Part shown: piece by piece, positions 29,791 to 31,208 of the stretch
Position numbering within the stretch: position 1 is the first letter of the stretch
How the letters are laid out: every line of letters begins with the position of its first letter
Assembly (NCBI GenBank): GCA_026770575.1
Contig: MU657187.1
Location: 438,325 to 469,532 of the forward strand
Length of the DNA stretch: 31,208 bases
Direction: 5' to 3'
From: Pelagophyceae sp. CCMP2097
Taxonomy: Eukaryota; Sar; Pelagophyceae
Notes under the pieces: model-generated
What the model saw: the letters and a program-made list of their open reading frames with translations, nothing else
The model's database searches: none
What the model was told of the DNA's origin: nothing
Made by a program: the position numbers and the translations under genes

Positions 29791-29904
29791 TAAGGCCCTT
29801 TCGAGTTCTATTGTAGCGGGAAATCGGGTTTTAACTCTGGGGGGGTGGCTTACGCGACGGGGGGGTGCGAATAAAAGATTTTAATGGAGTTTAATGGGGT
29901 TTAC

Positions 29905-30017
29905 ACACAGCGGAGAATCGGCGACGGTCGGTCTCCTATGGCCGGTCGCGTGTGTCGCTTCATATATAAACAGTGTCCGGGTTCGGCGACAGTCGGATCG
30001 CCGATTCTCCGCTGTGT
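29905..30017. mobile_element. 113-bp palindromic element with perfect 20-bp TIRs
   Basis: The ends 29905-29924 (ACACAGCGGAGAATCGGCGA) and 29998-30017 are perfect reverse complements. TAC flanks both sides (29902-29904 and 30018-30020), a possible 3-bp target duplication. Inner GGCGAC(G/A)GTCGG motifs repeat directly. It is too small to encode anything and resembles a MITE. Confidence 0.75.
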
Positions 30018-30138
30018 TACATGTAATGGGTTTTCCACGTACTTAGAAAATCACAGGAGCTTTCATGGTGCCTACGACCTCATAGATCCGTACCCTTTAC
30101 CCTGTAGCAGTTGCGGCGTGTAAATCTACGATCCCAAT

Positions 30139-30176
30139 AAAGAAGAAGAAGAAGAAGAAGAAGAAGAAGAAGAAGA
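30139..30176 (+). repeat. AAG microsatellite
   Basis: About twelve AAG units in AT-rich intergenic sequence. Confidence 0.95.
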
Positions 30177-30429
30177 TCATCCTTGCATAAATTTGGCAGC
30201 TGGGGTCGAGGGGCTTTTCTTGGAACGAGCTGATCTCGTCGGGAGGACGGGATTCGAGGCAGGGGAAGCCCTTGGGCACCGCCCAATCCGATGGATTGGG
30301 CAGCCTGCCGAGTCCGACTTCCGTCGCGTAGTCAACCATCTCGCTAGATCAAGTGGCTGAAGCATTCCACGCCCAATAGTATTACTGGCCTAATATATAA
30401 AAAATAAACCTCGCCTAAATCGTTTAGCG

Positions 30430-30748
30430 ATGAATTGCTGCGGCCTTTTTGGGTGACTTCCTCACGCAGACGCCCGGGGGCTGTTACGACGACGGGCTGC
30501 TCGAAGCAAGCGAATGCCCAGACGACGACGAGCCAGAGGAAGACGTCGTCGACCTAATCTCGGGAGAACTCTCTGACATTCGTCGCCTAAAACACATTTT
30601 CACATGTTTTGGCTTTGGAGCGCGTTTTGCGTGCTTCTTTCCTCAGAGGACGCCGTCGTCACACAGGCCACGTAAAACACGACGCAAACAAAATTCGCAG
30701 CAGGTTTATAAGGTTTTTATTCATTTTCGGGGCTGGGTTCCTAGGTAA
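30430..30748 (+). other. Unrecognised acidic ORF, possibly frameshifted
   Basis: An ATG at 30430 opens MNCCGLFG and stops at once. One frame over, from 30449, 99 residues follow with an acidic stretch (CPDDDEPEEDVVDLI) and then a basic tail. A single extra G at about 30450 would join the two. No domain is recognised, so this may be a decayed or small unknown gene, or chance. Confidence 0.25.
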
Positions 30749-30832
30749 AGGGTTTAATACGGTAAGAAATGGTATATTCCGCTACAATACCGAGTTGAAG
30801 GTCGAGGTCGGCTGCCACGATGGTACAAAGTA

Positions 30833-30998
30833 CCGGTCCCAAGGTCAGGGGGAAAGTGCCGAGGAGCCGGGGACGGAGGTCTTTGTACACTGTCCCTTTG
30901 CCGACGAGACGGAGGTCTATGTACACTGGTGCGGCGGGCCCCTTTTTTGTAAAGCGTTTTCGAAAAGGGGTCGATTCAGCGACGATCCTTCGCGGTTC
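30833..30998 (+). repeat. Diverged direct repeat, copy B
   Basis: Same landmarks as copy A at 29655-29790, but with an internal duplication of the GGAGGTCT(T/A)TGTACACTG segment. Confidence 0.8.
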
Positions 30999-31208
30999 GT
31001 CCCCGTAAGTTGAAGCAGTCCAAATCAAATCAGCCTCCAATGACGTTAACATATTTTTAGGTCCGTTCTGGTTTTCTCGTGAGATTTTATTGGGTTTTTA
31101 TTGTTTTTCAATCAAGTCCAAGTTATCGATCAAAAGGGCAATGTATTTTAGCGATGTCCTATCAACCCTATCGACCGGAAAGTGTATGAGGCTAGCTCGA
31201 GGGAGGTT

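Noticed and set aside
29655..30998. LTR retrotransposon bounded by copies A and B
   Set aside because: There is no TG...CA end pattern, primer site or polymerase domain between the copies, and they have unequal lengths.

Overview
This window is nuclear DNA from a GC-rich unicellular eukaryote, most likely a stramenopile (pelagophyte-like) alga. The evidence is spliceosomal introns with GTGNG-type donors and almost invariant TAG|G acceptors, a proteasome chaperone gene (PSMD9), and families that are abundant in such algae: helicase-associated (HA) repeats, kinesin-light-chain-type TPRs, MYND/Sel1 proteins and BTB-Kelch proteins. There is no prokaryotic operon logic, and the genes do not form an obvious pathway. 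The species assignment is inference only.

Layout, left to right. The end of a WD40-type gene may lie at the left edge (+). A two-exon RelA/SpoT-like + TPR gene occupies 1004-3902 (-). Positions 4000-7900 are mostly repeats: a tRNA-like element, a perfect hairpin, a TIR repeat family and a tandem duplication, plus a possible cysteine-protease-like fragment and a frameshifted HA relic. Next come a seven-exon FHA (NIPP1-like) gene at 8332-9715 (-) and a divergent BTB-Kelch pseudogene at 9979-11497 (+). A five-exon 2-oxoglutarate/Fe(II) dioxygenase (prolyl-4-hydroxylase type) sits at 12075-14400 (-) and a MYND/RING-like/Sel1 gene at 14850-16004 (+). PSMD9 (five exons, 16679-17611, -) is divergent from an eleven-exon MFSD6-like transporter (17891-24355, +). 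A 463-bp TIR element (24753-25215) and inverted repeat copies follow. The last genes are an intronless HA-repeat gene (26740-27834, +) and a four-exon type II membrane, glycosyltransferase-like gene (28190-29368, -). The right flank is AT-richer, with a 113-bp palindromic element and a diverged direct repeat.

I built the exon structures by joining frames at GT-AG sites. In all six multi-exon genes read as intact, every junction keeps phase and the total is a whole number of codons ending in a stop (904, 294, 323, 223, 513 and 329 aa). That supports good sequence quality and makes the BTB-Kelch frameshifts likely to be real decay.

The most interesting structures are in the non-coding part. 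Complementary GC-rich arrays lie in the introns on both sides of MFSD6-like exon 6, an arrangement that could promote exon looping or circular RNA. There are TIR-bounded miniature elements with apparent target duplications, and one intron that looks as if it arose by tandem duplication of its own exon boundary.
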